A stretch of DNA of 64,000 nt from Terrabacter sp. Ter38 (GCF_024519435.1 NZ_JALJRZ010000001.1:682001-746000), one strand, 5' to 3'; positions 17,847 to 28,762 are shown, counted from the first letter of the stretch. Translations and numbers: made by a program. The notes: generated by a model from the letters alone, not told the origin.

Positions 17847-18911
17847 TCAGAGGCGCGCGACGACGGCGTCACCGACGACCGTCGTGCTGCGTACGGCGTC
17901 ACCGCGCTCAGCAAGGTCGGCGGCGACGGCCGCGTCCACCCGACCCGCCTCGGCATCGAGGCCGAGGTGCGCGAGCAGCATGCCGACCGAGAGGATGGCG
18001 GCGGTGGGGTCGGCCTTGGACTGACCGGCGATGTCGGGGGCCGAGCCGTGGACCGGCTCGAACATGCTGGGGGTCGTGCGCGCCGGGTTGATGTTGCCCG
18101 ACGCGGCGAGCCCGATGCCGCCGGCGATCGCCGCGGCGATGTCGGTGAGGATGTCGCCGAAGAGGTTGTCGGTGACGATGACGTCGAAACGCCCGGGGTC
18201 GGTCGCCATGAAGATCGTCGCGGCGTCGACGTGCTGGTAGGCGGTCTCCACGTCGGGGAACTCGGCTCCGACCTCCTCGACGGTGCGGCGCCAGAGGTGG
18301 CCGGCGTACGTCAGGACGTTGTGCTTGTGCACGAGCGTCAGGTGGCGACGCGGGCGCGCCTGGGCGCGGGAGAAGGCGTCGCGGACGACGCGCTCGACAC
18401 CGAAGCGGGTGTTGACGCTGACCTCGGTCGCGATCTCGGCCGGGGTCCCGACGCGAAGGGCGCCGCCGTTGCCGGTGTAGGGCCCCTCGGTGCCCTCGCG
18501 GACGACGACGAAGTCGATGCCCTCGGGGGCGACGCGCGCGACGTCGAGCGGGCTCGCGACCCCCGGAAAGAGCCTGGCGGGGCGCAGGTTGACGTAGTGG
18601 TCGAGGGCGAAGCGCAGCGGCAGCAGCACGCCGCGCTCGAGGACGCCGCTCGGGACGCTCGGGTCGCCGATCGCGCCGAGCAGGATCGCGTCGTGGCCGC
18701 GCAGCTCCTCGAGGACGGAGTCGGGCAACGTCTCGCCCGTGGCGTGCCAGCGGCGGGCGCCGAGGTCGTACTCGGTCGCCGTGAACTTCGGACCGGTCTC
18801 GCCGGTGACGGCGTCGAGGACCTTGAGTCCTTCCGCCACCACCTCGGGACCGATGCCGTCACCGCCGATCACGGCGATGGAGTAGGCGTCCTTGACCAGC
18901 GTCTGTGCCAT
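17847..18911 (-). CDS. leuB: 3-isopropylmalate dehydrogenase
   Basis: Beta-decarboxylating dehydrogenase of leucine synthesis, 354 aa. GGDGIGPEV, the substrate arginines around [18 protein letters not shown], and the metal/NAD region [10 protein letters not shown] and [12 protein letters not shown] are all seen. ATG 18911 lies 6 nt from TAGGCT (18918-18923), so a leaderless transcript is likely. A strong hairpin (18968-19004) and a branched-chain leader peptide lie further upstream and may add a second, attenuated transcript. Confidence 0.95.
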   Translation of the reverse strand: MAQTLVKDAYSIAVIGGDGIGPEVVAEGLKVLDAVTGETGPKFTATEYDLGARRWHATGETLPDSVLEELRGHDAILLGAIGDPSVPSGVLERGVLLPLRFALDHYVNLRPARLFPGVASPLDVARVAPEGIDFVVVREGTEGPYTGNGGALRVGTPAEIATEVSVNTRFGVERVVRDAFSRAQARPRRHLTLVHKHNVLTYAGHLWRRTVEEVGAEFPDVETAYQHVDAATIFMATDPGRFDVIVTDNLFGDILTDIAAAIAGGIGLAASGNINPARTTPSMFEPVHGSAPDIAGQSKADPTAAILSVGMLLAHLGLDAEAGRVDAAVAADLAERGDAVRSTTVVGDAVVARL

Positions 18912-18967
18912 GTCGTCAGCCTAGAACCCGTCTTGTGATGTGGAATCTGCGTCTCAATTATTGAACC

Positions 18968-19004
18968 GACGACGGCCCCCACCCGGGAGGTGGAGGCCGT
19001 CGTC
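18968..19004 (-). terminator. Strong hairpin between small ORF and leuB
   Basis: Arms GACGACGGCC(C)CCACC and GGTGG(A)GGCCGTCGTC, 15 paired bases with one mismatch and a short loop. It would end transcripts of the small ORF and leader upstream of leuB. No T tract. Confidence 0.65.
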
Positions 19005-19045
19005 ACGATGGCGCGGCGAGGCCGCGGACGTCGTCGGGGTCTGGA

Positions 19046-19126
19046 TCAGTCTTCGGTGTGACCCTGGTCGCGCAGGTCCATCGACTCCTGCAGTGCCTGA
19101 CGGGCAGCCTTGGCGTCTTCGCTCAT
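19046..19126 (-). CDS. Possible 26-aa peptide
   Basis: Short ORF (MSEDAKAARQ at the N-terminus, DQGHTED at the C-terminus), acidic and mostly helix-forming, with no membrane segment. It lies between a branched-chain leader peptide and a terminator hairpin on the same strand. The ribosome site is weak. I do not recognise it; it could be a genuine small protein or part of an untranslated leader. Confidence 0.4.
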   Translation of the reverse strand: MSEDAKAARQALQESMDLRDQGHTED

Positions 19127-19221
19127 GGTGATCACGTCTTTCGAGTTGCGTGCGGTGTGGTGGTCTCAGGTGGCTCCAGCCCGGGTGGGCGAACCGGTCA
19201 GCAGAGGGGTGCGCGGGGTCT

Positions 19222-19257
19222 CCGCGGCGAGGTGCTGACTACCTGGACTCGCCGCGG
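19222..19257 (-). promoter_or_regulatory. Leader hairpin upstream of the leuB region
   Basis: CCGCGGCGAG and CTCGCCGCGG form a perfect 10-bp stem with a 16-nt loop. It overlaps the end of the leader peptide at 19239-19286, the arrangement expected where ribosome position decides folding. A TTTACC-N16-TACCGT promoter candidate lies at about 19297-19324 on the minus strand. Apart from this leader, 19127-19429 shows no gene. Confidence 0.5.
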
Positions 19258-19286
19258 CTGGGAATAAGTACGACCTGCCGCGTCAT
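19239..19286 (-). CDS. Branched-chain leader peptide (Val-Val-Leu-Ile)
   Basis: Fifteen-residue ORF MTRQVVLIPSRGESR with consecutive GTC GTA CTT ATT codons covering all three branched-chain amino acids; GTA, CTT and ATT are rare in this genome. It lies about 330 nt upstream of leuB on the same strand. Unlike the cimA and ilvB leaders, no T-tract terminator follows directly, so the controlled gene (leuB, or the small ORF) is uncertain. Confidence 0.55.
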   Translation of the reverse strand: MTRQVVLIPSRGESR

Positions 19287-19429
19287 GCATTTCACGGTAC
19301 GCCGGGCTACCCCCGGGTAAAGGGGGTTTCCACTGGATGAGACGCGATGTCCGCCATTCGTCAGGGCCGGAGCCGCGGCACGAATCGCGCATCCCCCGCT
19401 ATCCCCGCTGGGAGCCGTAGGCTCGCCGC

Positions 19430-20752
19430 GTGAGCGCCGACCATCCCGACGCGCCTGCCGACCCCTCCACCGGCACCGCTCGCCACCACGCCGACCACCC
19501 GAACCACCGGGCCGCTGCCAGTCGCGCCCGGCACACCAGCCACGCGGTCCCGGGGGTGCCGTTCGACGACGAGGCACGATGGATCGCCATCACGCCGGGC
19601 AACGCCAGGCGCATCATCGTCATGGTGGTCGTCGCCGTCGTCCTGCTCTCCGTGGCGACGTGGGCCTTCCACGCGATGGGCAGCTTCCTCTTCCTGCTGC
19701 TGCTCGCGTGGCTGCTGTCGATCGCGATGGAGCCGGTCGTGCTGTGGCTGAGCCAGCGCGGCATGAAGCGGGGCCTCGCCACGGGGATGACCATGCTCGG
19801 GATGCTCCTGCTCTTCGCCGGGCTCGCCGAGCTCTTCGGACAGGTCTTCGTCTCGCAGCTCTCCCAGCTCGGGTCGCAGCTGCCCGGCGCGATCACCTCG
19901 GCGATCAACTGGGTCAACTCCACCTTCGGCACCCAGTTCGACATCGAGCAGATCCAGACCGCCCTGAGCCTGACGCCCGACAAGCTCGGTGAGCTCGCGG
20001 GCAAGTACGGCGGCGGCATCATCGGCGTCTTCGGCTCCGTCATCACCTTCCTCTTCGACGCCCTGACGATCCTCGTCTTCGCCTACTACTTCTCGGCCGA
20101 CAGCCCACGGCTGCGCCAGACGATCGGCTCGTGGCTCCCCCAGCGCTACCAGCGCGTCTTCATCACGGTCTGGACGATCTCGGTCGAGAAGACCGGCGGC
20201 TACGTCGTGTCCAAGCTCCTCCTGGCTTCCCTCTCGGCCGTCTTCCACGTCGCCTTCTTCTGGTTCATCGACGTGCCGTTCTGGCTGCCCCTCGGCATCT
20301 TCGCCGGCATCGTCGGCCAGTTCATCCCGACGATCGGCACGTACATCGGCGTTGCCCTGCCGGCCCTCTTCGCCCTCCTCGACAAGCCGATCAACGCCCT
20401 GTGGATCGCGGTGTTCGCGACCGTCTACCAGCAGCTCGAGAACTACGTCTTCACGCCGCGCATCAGCCGCCGAACCATGGACGTGCACCCGGCCGTCGCC
20501 CTCGGTTCGGTCATCGCCGGCGCCGCGCTCTTCGGCCCGATCGGCGCCCTCATCGGGATCCCCATCGCGGCGGTCGCCCTCGCCATCGTCGACACATTCA
20601 GCAAGCGGCACGAGCTCGTCCCCGAGCTCGCCGGCCTCGAGCCGGGCGACGACACGGACGACGAGGACGACGAGGACGACGAGGACACCGAGGACGAGCG
20701 GGACGACGAGAGTCCCCAGCGCGTCGAGACGGACGCCGGCCAGCGGACCTGA
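19430..20752 (+). CDS. AI-2E family transporter (PerM-like membrane protein)
   Basis: Integral membrane protein, 440 aa. A polar His/Ala-rich N-terminus (about 45 aa) is followed by paired hydrophobic segments, a central amphipathic region, the family hallmark GQFIPTIGTYIG, and a highly acidic Asp/Glu tail. The substrate is unknown for most members; quorum-signal export and Na+/H+ antiport have been proposed for relatives. GTG 19430 lies 6 nt after TAGGCT (19418-19423), so it is probably leaderless. Confidence 0.88.
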   Translation: MSADHPDAPADPSTGTARHHADHPNHRAAASRARHTSHAVPGVPFDDEARWIAITPGNARRIIVMVVVAVVLLSVATWAFHAMGSFLFLLLLAWLLSIAMEPVVLWLSQRGMKRGLATGMTMLGMLLLFAGLAELFGQVFVSQLSQLGSQLPGAITSAINWVNSTFGTQFDIEQIQTALSLTPDKLGELAGKYGGGIIGVFGSVITFLFDALTILVFAYYFSADSPRLRQTIGSWLPQRYQRVFITVWTISVEKTGGYVVSKLLLASLSAVFHVAFFWFIDVPFWLPLGIFAGIVGQFIPTIGTYIGVALPALFALLDKPINALWIAVFATVYQQLENYVFTPRISRRTMDVHPAVALGSVIAGAALFGPIGALIGIPIAAVALAIVDTFSKRHELVPELAGLEPGDDTDDEDDEDDEDTEDERDDESPQRVETDAGQRT

Positions 20753-20762
20753 CCGGCCCGGC

Positions 20763-22346
20763 TCAGTCCTGCAGGCCGATGACCGAGAAGGTCTTGGCCT
20801 CGATGACCTCCGACAGCTCGGCTGCCATGGCTGCGGGCACGGCACTGTCGACGTTGAGCACGCCGATGGCGCGGTCGTCTTGGCGTGAGACCTGCATGCC
20901 GCCGATGTTGATGCCCGCGTCGCCGAGGATCCGGCCGACCGCGCCGATGACGCCCGGACGGTCGGAGTACTCGAAGACGAGCATGTGGTCCGAGAGCGGG
21001 ACCTCGAGGTCGTAGCCGTTGACACCGACGAGCTTCTCGACCATCTTCGGGCCGGTCAGTGTGCCCGAGACCGAGACGACCGACCCGTCGGCGAGGGTGC
21101 CGCGCAGCGTCGTGACGTTGCGGAAGTCACCGGAGTCGGGGTCGGTGACGAGCCGCACGACGCAGCCACGTTGCTCGGCGAGGACGGGGGCGTTGACGTA
21201 GGTGACCGCGTCCTCGACGACGTCGGTGAACAGTCCCTTGAGCGCGACGAGCTTCCACACGCTGACGTCGTGGGCGGTGATCTCGCCGCGGACCTCCACG
21301 TCGAGCTGGGCCGGCACGCTGCCCGACACCGCGGTGAAGATGCGACCGAGCTTCTCGACGAGGGGGATGCCCGGACGGACCTCCTCGGCGATGAAGCCGG
21401 TGCTGACGTTGACGGCGTCCGGGACGAGCTCGCCACCGAGCGCGAGACGCACCGACCGGGCGACGGCGATGCCGGCCTTCTCCTGGGCCTCCTCGGTCGA
21501 GGCGCCGAGGTGTGGGGTGACGACGACCGAGTCGTGCTCGAAGAGCGGTGACTCGGTGGTCGGCTCGGTGGCGAAGACGTCGATGCCGGCGCCCGCGACG
21601 CGGCCCTCGGCGATGGCTCGGGCCAGGGCGGCCTCGTCGACGATGCCTCCACGGGCAGCGTTGACGATGCGGACCGAGGGCTTGACCTTCGCGAGGGCCT
21701 CCTCCCCGATGAGGCCGAGCGTCTCCGGCGTCTTGGGTAGGTGGATGGTAATGAAGTCGGACTGGGCGAGCAGCTCGTCGAGGCCCACGAGCTGGGCCCC
21801 GAGCTGTCCGGCCTTGGCCGGCGACGCGTAGGGGTCGTAGGCGAGGATCTTCATGCCGAAGCCCTTGAGGCGCTCGGCGACGAGGGCGCCGATGCGGCCG
21901 AGGCCGACGACCCCGACGGTCTTGTCGAGCAGCTCCACGCCGGAGAACGTGCTCCGCTTCCACGCCCCTGCCTTGAGGGCCTGGTTGGCCGGCGCGATGT
22001 TGCGGGCCGTCGCAAGGAGCAGGGCCACGGCGAGCTCGGCGGCGGACGTGATGTTGGACGTCGGCGCGTTGACGACCATGACCCCGGCCTGCGTCGCCGA
22101 CTGGACGTCGACGTTGTCGAGGCCCACACCGGCGCGGGCGATGACCTTGAGCCGCTTCGCGGCAGCGATGGCCTCGGCGTCCATCCTCGTGGCCGAGCGG
22201 ATGAGGACCGCGTCGACGTCGGCGAGCGCCGGGAGCAGCGCCTCGCGGGCGGCCCCGTCGACCGAACGCACCTCGAAGTCCGGTCCCAGTGCCTCGATCG
22301 TGGCGGGCGACAGCTCTTCGGCGATGAGGACAACGGGCTTGGTCAC
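20763..22346 (-). CDS. serA: D-3-phosphoglycerate dehydrogenase
   Basis: First step of serine synthesis, 527 aa, of the long actinobacterial type: split substrate-binding domain, Rossmann domain (GLGRIGALVAERL), catalytic Arg/Glu/His (NAARGGIVDE and TPHLGASTEEAQ), an intervening ASB domain and a C-terminal ACT domain (LVFEYSDRPGVIG) for serine feedback. GTG 22346 is chosen because GGAAGG lies upstream; the longer frame is low-complexity. A TAGACT -10 candidate lies at 22431-22436. Convergent with the AI-2E gene, with a 10-bp gap. Confidence 0.96.
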   Translation of the reverse strand: MTKPVVLIAEELSPATIEALGPDFEVRSVDGAAREALLPALADVDAVLIRSATRMDAEAIAAAKRLKVIARAGVGLDNVDVQSATQAGVMVVNAPTSNITSAAELAVALLLATARNIAPANQALKAGAWKRSTFSGVELLDKTVGVVGLGRIGALVAERLKGFGMKILAYDPYASPAKAGQLGAQLVGLDELLAQSDFITIHLPKTPETLGLIGEEALAKVKPSVRIVNAARGGIVDEAALARAIAEGRVAGAGIDVFATEPTTESPLFEHDSVVVTPHLGASTEEAQEKAGIAVARSVRLALGGELVPDAVNVSTGFIAEEVRPGIPLVEKLGRIFTAVSGSVPAQLDVEVRGEITAHDVSVWKLVALKGLFTDVVEDAVTYVNAPVLAEQRGCVVRLVTDPDSGDFRNVTTLRGTLADGSVVSVSGTLTGPKMVEKLVGVNGYDLEVPLSDHMLVFEYSDRPGVIGAVGRILGDAGINIGGMQVSRQDDRAIGVLNVDSAVPAAMAAELSEVIEAKTFSVIGLQD

Positions 22347-22605
22347 AGAGGAACCCTTCCGGACGGGCGGGGCCCTACGCACGACAGGGGGCGCGCGGGC
22401 CGTCGGCGGCACCGCGATGTGCCGTCGGCGAGTCTAGGCCGTCGTTCGCGCGGAATCACGGGATGTAACCACAATGTGAACTCGGGTCCGAGAGGTGTCC
22501 CGGGTGGTCAGTTCCCGGAACACCGATTCCGTATGCCGGAGGCTTCGTCACCTCGAACCGCGCGAGGCGTTGCGCAGGGAGGGGCGAGCACGTCAGGGTG
22601 GGGTC

Positions 22606-23370
22606 ATGCGCATCGTCGTGACGGGAGGTGCCGGAGACCTCGGGTCGCGGGTCGTCCGGGAGGTCACGGGTCGCGGGCACCAGGCGGTGCCGGCGAGCCG
22701 GAGGACCGGCGTGGACCTGGCGACCGGAGAGGGTCTCGAGGCCGTCCTGGCGGGCGCCGATGCCGTCGTCCACTGCGCCGACGAGACGTCACTCGGCGAC
22801 ACCGTCACGGTCTACGGGACGCGCCGGCTGGCCGACGCGGCTGCCGAGCACGGCGTGCACCTCGTGCACATCTCGATCGTCGGCATCGACGAGCACCCCC
22901 TGGCCTACTACCGCCGCAAGCTGCGCGCCGAGCAGGGCATCGAGGCGGCGGGCGGGGTGGCCTCCGTGATGCGCGCGACCCAGTTCCATTCCCTCGCAGC
23001 GTTCTTCGCCCGGAAGCTGAGCACCGGTCCGATCACCCTGACCATCGGCGACATGGCCGTCCAGTCCGTCGACACCGACTACGTCGCCGGACGCCTCGCC
23101 GACCTCGCGCTGGGAGCGCGCCCCACGGCATACGCCAGGGCGACGGACGTCGCGGGTCCCGACGTGCTCACGGTCGGCGAGCTCGCGGGCCTGCTGCGCG
23201 CGCACCGGGGCGCGTCCGCGCCGAAAGTGGTGCGCCTGCCGGCCGTCGGCGGGGTCCTCAAGGCGTTCGCCGAGCGGCGCAACGTCCCCTTCCCCGGTGA
23301 CGCGCAGACCGGCGGCCAGACCTTCGCCGACTGGCTCGCCCTCCAGCCGCAGCGGCTCAGCGGCCGCTGA
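22606..23370 (+). CDS. NAD(P)-binding atypical SDR / NmrA-like protein
   Basis: 254 aa with an N-terminal Rossmann motif VTGGAGDLGSRVV and an atypical-SDR body (YYRRKLRAEQ, RATQFHSL, DTDYVAG), like UDP-sugar epimerase/NmrA-type NAD(P)-binding proteins whose substrates are unknown. ATG 22606 is preferred; the longer frame has no conserved content. It ends just before a strong bidirectional terminator shared with ilvC. Confidence 0.8.
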   Translation: MRIVVTGGAGDLGSRVVREVTGRGHQAVPASRRTGVDLATGEGLEAVLAGADAVVHCADETSLGDTVTVYGTRRLADAAAEHGVHLVHISIVGIDEHPLAYYRRKLRAEQGIEAAGGVASVMRATQFHSLAAFFARKLSTGPITLTIGDMAVQSVDTDYVAGRLADLALGARPTAYARATDVAGPDVLTVGELAGLLRAHRGASAPKVVRLPAVGGVLKAFAERRNVPFPGDAQTGGQTFADWLALQPQRLSGR

Positions 23371-23407
23371 CGCGGCGCTGACGCGGCGCGACGCGACGAA
23401 ACGCGCG

Positions 23408-23444
23408 GACGGCCGGCGCCCCCACGAACGGGGCGCCGGCCGTC
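23408..23444. terminator. Bidirectional terminator between convergent genes
   Basis: Perfect 15-bp inverted repeat GACGGCCGGCGCCCC with a 7-nt loop, 16 bp before the ilvC 3' end on the opposite strand. It should stop both the SDR and the ilvBNC transcripts. Confidence 0.8.
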
Positions 23445-23460
23445 GAGCCGTGCGGACTGG

Positions 23461-25093
<1,633 letters not shown>

Positions 25094-25095
25094 GC

Positions 25096-26955
25096 TCAGT
25101 CCTCCCGCTCCCAGACCGGCGCCTCGTGGCGCGCGGCCTGGATCATGTCGTTGCTGACGCCGGCCGGCACCATCGGCCACACCATGGCGTCGCGGTGCAC
25201 GATGAAGTCGATGACGACCGGGCGGTCGTTGGTCTCGAGCGCCTGCTTGATGACGGCGTCGACCTCCTCGGGAGTCTCCGCCCGCAGGCCGAGGCAGCCG
25301 TACGCGTCGGCGAGCTTGACGAAGTCGGGGACGCGCTGGCTCATCGGCTGCAGGTCCGTGTTGGAGTAGCGCTCGTTGTAGAAGAGCGTCTGCCACTGCC
25401 GCACCATGCCGAGAGAGCTGTTGTTGATGATCGCGACCTTGATCGGGATGTTGTTGATGACGCAGGTTGCGAGCTCCTGGTTGGTCATCTGGAAGCAGCC
25501 GTCGCCGTCGATGGCCCAGACGGTGCGCTCGGGCTCGGCGACCTTGGCGCCCATGGCTGCCGGGACCGAGAAGCCCATCGTGCCAAGGCCACCGGAGTTG
25601 ATCCACGCGTTCGGGCGTTCGTACTTGACGAACTGCGCGGCCCACATCTGGTGCTGGCCGACCCCCGCGACGTAGGTCGCGTCGGGACCCGTCAGCGCGC
25701 CGATGCGCTCGATGACGTACTGCGGCGAGAGGGTGCCGTCCTCGCTGTCGGTCCAGCCGAGCGGGAACGTCTGCTTCCAGTCGGCGACCCGCTCGCGCCA
25801 GGCGGCGTAGTCCCACGCGTCGGGGTCGGCGTCGGCGGTGGCGCGGTCGAGCGTCACCTGCTCGATGAGGTCCTTGATGACCTCGCCCACGTCACCGACG
25901 ATCGGCACGTCGGCGATGCGGTTCTTGGAGATCTCGGCCGGGTCGATGTCGGCGTGGATCACCTTGGCGTCCGGGGCGAAGGTCGACAGCTGGCCGGTGA
26001 CGCGGTCGTCGAAGCGCGCCCCGAGCGTGATGAGGAGGTCGGACTTCTGCAGGCCCGTCACCGCGGCGACCGTGCCGTGCATGCCGGGCATGCCGAGGTT
26101 GAGCGGCTCGCTGTCGGGCACCGTGCCCCGCGCCATGAGGGTCGTGACGACGGGGATGCCCGTGAGCTCGACGAGGCGGCGCAGGGCCTCGCTCGCGCGG
26201 GCCCGGACGACCCCACCGCCGACGTAGAGGACGGGCCGCTTGGCCGCGGCCATGAGGCGGGAGGCCTCGCGGATCTGCTTGCCGTGCGGGCGCAGCACCG
26301 GGCGGTAGCCGGGCAGGTCGATCTGCGGCGGCCAGCTGAAGGTCGTCGTCGCCTGGAGCGCGTCCTTGCTGATGTCGACGAGGACGGGACCCGGGCGGCC
26401 GGTGCTCGCGATGTGGAACGCCTCGGCGATGGCCTGCGGGATCCTCGCCGGGTCGGTCACGAGGTAGTTGTGCTTCGTGATCGGCATGGTGATGCCGCGG
26501 ATGTCGGCCTCCTGGAAGGCGTCCGTGCCGATGGCGCAGCTCGCGACCTGACCGGTGATCGCGACGACGGGCACGGAGTCCATGTGGGCGTCGGCGAGGG
26601 GCGTCACGAGGTTCGTCGCGCCGGGGCCCGACGTCGCCATGCAGACGCCGACCTTGCCGGTCGCCGACGCATACCCCTCGGCCGCGTGGCCGGCACCCTG
26701 TTCGTGGCGCACGAGGATGTGACGGACCTTCTTGGAGTCGAGCATCGGGTCGTAGGCGGGCAGGATCGCGCCGCCGGGGATGCCGAAGACGGTGTCGCAG
26801 CCGATGGCCTCGAGGGAGAGTACGAGCGCCTGTGCCCCGGTGACCTCACGGGCCGGCGTGACGGGCCCGACGGGCTTGGCCTCCGCCGCGGGTCGGGGAC
26901 GGGCCAGGGAGGCCACGTCGGCGGGCGAGGGCGCCTGCTTCGTCGTGTCGCTCAC
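25096..26955 (-). CDS. ilvB: Acetolactate synthase large (catalytic) subunit
   Basis: ThDP-dependent acetohydroxyacid synthase, 619 aa, common first step to Val/Leu and Ile. The N-terminal PYR domain has the activating Glu in [14 protein letters not shown] and SGPGATN; the central FAD-binding domain follows; the C-terminal PP domain has [12 protein letters not shown] (GDG motif) and [15 protein letters not shown] 26955 is chosen because AGGAAG lies 6-7 nt upstream; the longer frame runs through the attenuator. First gene of ilvBNC, downstream of a leader peptide and terminator. Confidence 0.96.
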   Translation of the reverse strand: MSDTTKQAPSPADVASLARPRPAAEAKPVGPVTPAREVTGAQALVLSLEAIGCDTVFGIPGGAILPAYDPMLDSKKVRHILVRHEQGAGHAAEGYASATGKVGVCMATSGPGATNLVTPLADAHMDSVPVVAITGQVASCAIGTDAFQEADIRGITMPITKHNYLVTDPARIPQAIAEAFHIASTGRPGPVLVDISKDALQATTTFSWPPQIDLPGYRPVLRPHGKQIREASRLMAAAKRPVLYVGGGVVRARASEALRRLVELTGIPVVTTLMARGTVPDSEPLNLGMPGMHGTVAAVTGLQKSDLLITLGARFDDRVTGQLSTFAPDAKVIHADIDPAEISKNRIADVPIVGDVGEVIKDLIEQVTLDRATADADPDAWDYAAWRERVADWKQTFPLGWTDSEDGTLSPQYVIERIGALTGPDATYVAGVGQHQMWAAQFVKYERPNAWINSGGLGTMGFSVPAAMGAKVAEPERTVWAIDGDGCFQMTNQELATCVINNIPIKVAIINNSSLGMVRQWQTLFYNERYSNTDLQPMSQRVPDFVKLADAYGCLGLRAETPEEVDAVIKQALETNDRPVVIDFIVHRDAMVWPMVPAGVSNDMIQAARHEAPVWERED

Positions 26956-27015
26956 GATCTCTTCCTTTGTCTCGAGCACTGCGTGGTGATGCCGGTTCGG
27001 GCTGACTCCAGCCAC

Positions 27016-27051
27016 AAAAAAACCCTTCGGTCCCGCGGTGGGACGGAAGGG
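27016..27051 (-). terminator. Attenuator terminator of ilvBNC
   Basis: Minus-strand hairpin of CCCTTC-x-GTCCC type (11 pairs with one mismatch, 5-nt loop) followed by seven T residues, 61 nt before the ilvB start. An intrinsic terminator ahead of an open reading frame is diagnostic for attenuation. Confidence 0.88.
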
Positions 27052-27052
27052 G

Positions 27053-27083
27053 GCGCGCTGACCGTTCGAGCTGGTCGGCGCGC
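27053..27083 (-). promoter_or_regulatory. Leader hairpin 1 of ilvBNC attenuator
   Basis: GCGCGC-x-GACC and GGTC-x-GCGCGC arms pair immediately after the leader-peptide stop codon and end just before the terminator stem, the same layout as at cimA. Confidence 0.7.
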
Positions 27084-27109
27084 TAGGGAAGTACGAGGAG
27101 TCGGGCCAC
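27083..27109 (-). CDS. Leucine/valine leader peptide for ilvBNC
   Basis: Eight-residue ORF MARLLVLP (GTG start) with CTC CTC GTA CTT codons, directly followed by hairpin 1 and the terminator. AGGA about 9 nt upstream could serve as ribosome site. A TTGACA -35 box lies at 27139-27144 on the minus strand, though no good -10 box is at ideal spacing. Similar short Leu/Val-rich leaders precede ilvB in other actinobacteria. Confidence 0.78.
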   Translation of the reverse strand: MARLLVLP

Positions 27110-27280
27110 GTGACAACCGTCCTACCAAGCCCCAGCGGTGTCAATCGACCCTATCGGGCGTCTCAGCATGTGACCTCGTGATCTCACCCACTGTCACGCC
27201 GATGGGCGTCACCTCGTCGCCTCCCCGGGTCCGCGAAAGTCGGTTGTCGCCGGCGGGAACCGCTCGGGACACTGGCCGAC

Positions 27281-28231
27281 ATGACGAGCGCCATGCCCCT
27301 CCAGCTGCCGCCCCCGGCGGCCCACCTCGCCGAGCGACCGCTGACGCGGGACGACGCGGCGGCCGTCACCGCGCTCATGGCCGCCTGCGAGCTGCACGAC
27401 GTCGGCGAGGTCCTCATCGAGGAGGCCGACATCGTCGGCGACTGGCAGCGCCCCGCCTTCGACCTCGCCACGCAGTCGGTCGGCGTGCTCGACGGCGACC
27501 GGCTCGTCGCGTACGCGGAGGTCTACAAGGGTCGCTGGGCCGACGCGGCCGTCGCACCGACCCACCGCGGGCTGGGCCTCGGGACGGCCCTCTCGCGCTG
27601 GACCCGAGCCGTCGGCGCGCGTGACGGCGGCGCCATCGTCGGCCAGCCGGTGCCCGGCGACTCGGCCGGCGAGCGTCTCCTCTCGGCCCTCGGCTACCGC
27701 ACCCTCTGGACGTCGTGGGTGCTCGAGCTACCGGCCGGGCAGGCGATCGAGCCGCAGCCCGTTCCGGAGGGGTATGCCATCCGCGAGCCCCGCGACGAGG
27801 ACGACCTCCGGGCGACGTGGACGGTCAACGAGGACGCCTTCCTCGAGTGGTCCGAACGCGAGCGATCGACCTTCGAGGAATGGACGGCCACCGTCTCGCG
27901 ACGCCCCGGCTACGAGCCGTGGCAGCTGCGGCTCATGGCCGACGCGTCCGACACCGTCGTCGGCATGGCCTTCGTCGTCGTGTCGAGCGGCTGCGCCTAC
28001 GTCGACAAGCTCGCCGTGCGCCGCGACGAGCGGGGCCAGGGTCTGGCCCGGGCGCTGCTCGTCGACGCGTTCGAGGTCGCCCGCGCGCACGGTGGCGAGC
28101 GGTCCGAGCTGTCCACCGATTCCCGCACCGGCGCCCTCGGTCTCTATGAGAAGGTCGGCATGCAGGTCACGTCGGTCTGGCGGCACTGGGCGGCCGACGT
28201 GGCCCCGGAGCCAGGGGCCGCACCAGCCTGA
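27281..28231 (+). CDS. Tandem-domain GNAT acetyltransferase
   Basis: 316 aa with two GNAT folds. The N-terminal acetyl-CoA loop is seen in THRGLGLGTAL (about residue 90-100) and the C-terminal one in RDERGQGLARALL (about 245-257), followed by GLYEKVGM. MshD-like proteins share the two-domain layout, but the mycothiol role is not supported by context. ATG 27281 lies 7 nt after GACACT (27268-27273), so it is probably leaderless. Followed by the SRPBCC gene after 9 bp. Confidence 0.85.
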   Translation: MTSAMPLQLPPPAAHLAERPLTRDDAAAVTALMAACELHDVGEVLIEEADIVGDWQRPAFDLATQSVGVLDGDRLVAYAEVYKGRWADAAVAPTHRGLGLGTALSRWTRAVGARDGGAIVGQPVPGDSAGERLLSALGYRTLWTSWVLELPAGQAIEPQPVPEGYAIREPRDEDDLRATWTVNEDAFLEWSERERSTFEEWTATVSRRPGYEPWQLRLMADASDTVVGMAFVVVSSGCAYVDKLAVRRDERGQGLARALLVDAFEVARAHGGERSELSTDSRTGALGLYEKVGMQVTSVWRHWAADVAPEPGAAPA

Positions 28232-28240
28232 GGAGACGTC

Positions 28241-28663
28241 GTGGAGCAGCACACGAGCATCGACATCGACGTCCCGGTCGCCCGGGTGTGGGCCGTGATG
28301 CGCGACGTCGAGCGCTGGCCCGAGTGGACCGCGTCGGTGCGGTCGGTGGCGCTGCTCGACGACGGGCTGCGGGTCGGGTCGCGGGCCCGCATCGACCAGC
28401 CGCGGATCCCGACGACGGTCTGGACCGTCACCGGCCTCACCGAGGGACACGACTTCACGTGGGAGGCGAGCGGGCCCGGCACGTTGACGACGGGTCGCCA
28501 CGCCGTCGAGGCGACGGGCTGCGACACGTGCCGGGCGACGCTCTCGATCACCCAGTCCGGCTGGCTCGGCGCGGTCGTCGGTCGCGGCTACCGCTCACTG
28601 ACCGAGCGCTACCTGGCGATGGAGGCCGCGGGCCTCAAGGCCCGCGCCGAGTCGGGAGGCTGA
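28241..28663 (+). CDS. SRPBCC (polyketide cyclase/START-like) family protein
   Basis: 140 aa helix-grip protein: an N-terminal strand TSIDIDVPVARVWAVM, then VERWPEWTASV and a C-terminal long helix (YRSLTERYLAMEAAGLK). Such proteins bind small hydrophobic ligands. GTG 28241 is preceded by GAGGAG. Co-transcribed with the GNAT gene; function unknown. Confidence 0.82.
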   Translation: MEQHTSIDIDVPVARVWAVMRDVERWPEWTASVRSVALLDDGLRVGSRARIDQPRIPTTVWTVTGLTEGHDFTWEASGPGTLTTGRHAVEATGCDTCRATLSITQSGWLGAVVGRGYRSLTERYLAMEAAGLKARAESGG

Positions 28664-28687
28664 AGAGTCGCCGAACCCCCTCCCACC

Positions 28688-28758
28688 GCAACACACCGAG
28701 CAAGTCCCAACGCACCAGGATCGGATGCCGGTGCGTCGTGACCTGCTCGGTGTGTTGC
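28688..28758. terminator. Nested hairpin between convergent genes
   Basis: Outer arms GCAACACACCGAGCA and its exact complement (15 bp), and an inner pair ACGCACC/GGTGCGT (7 bp), give a 71-bp two-tier hairpin. It probably terminates both the SRPBCC gene and the dioxygenase-like gene. The long regular structure could also be a small mobile palindromic repeat. Confidence 0.7.
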
Positions 28759-28762
28759 TCAG

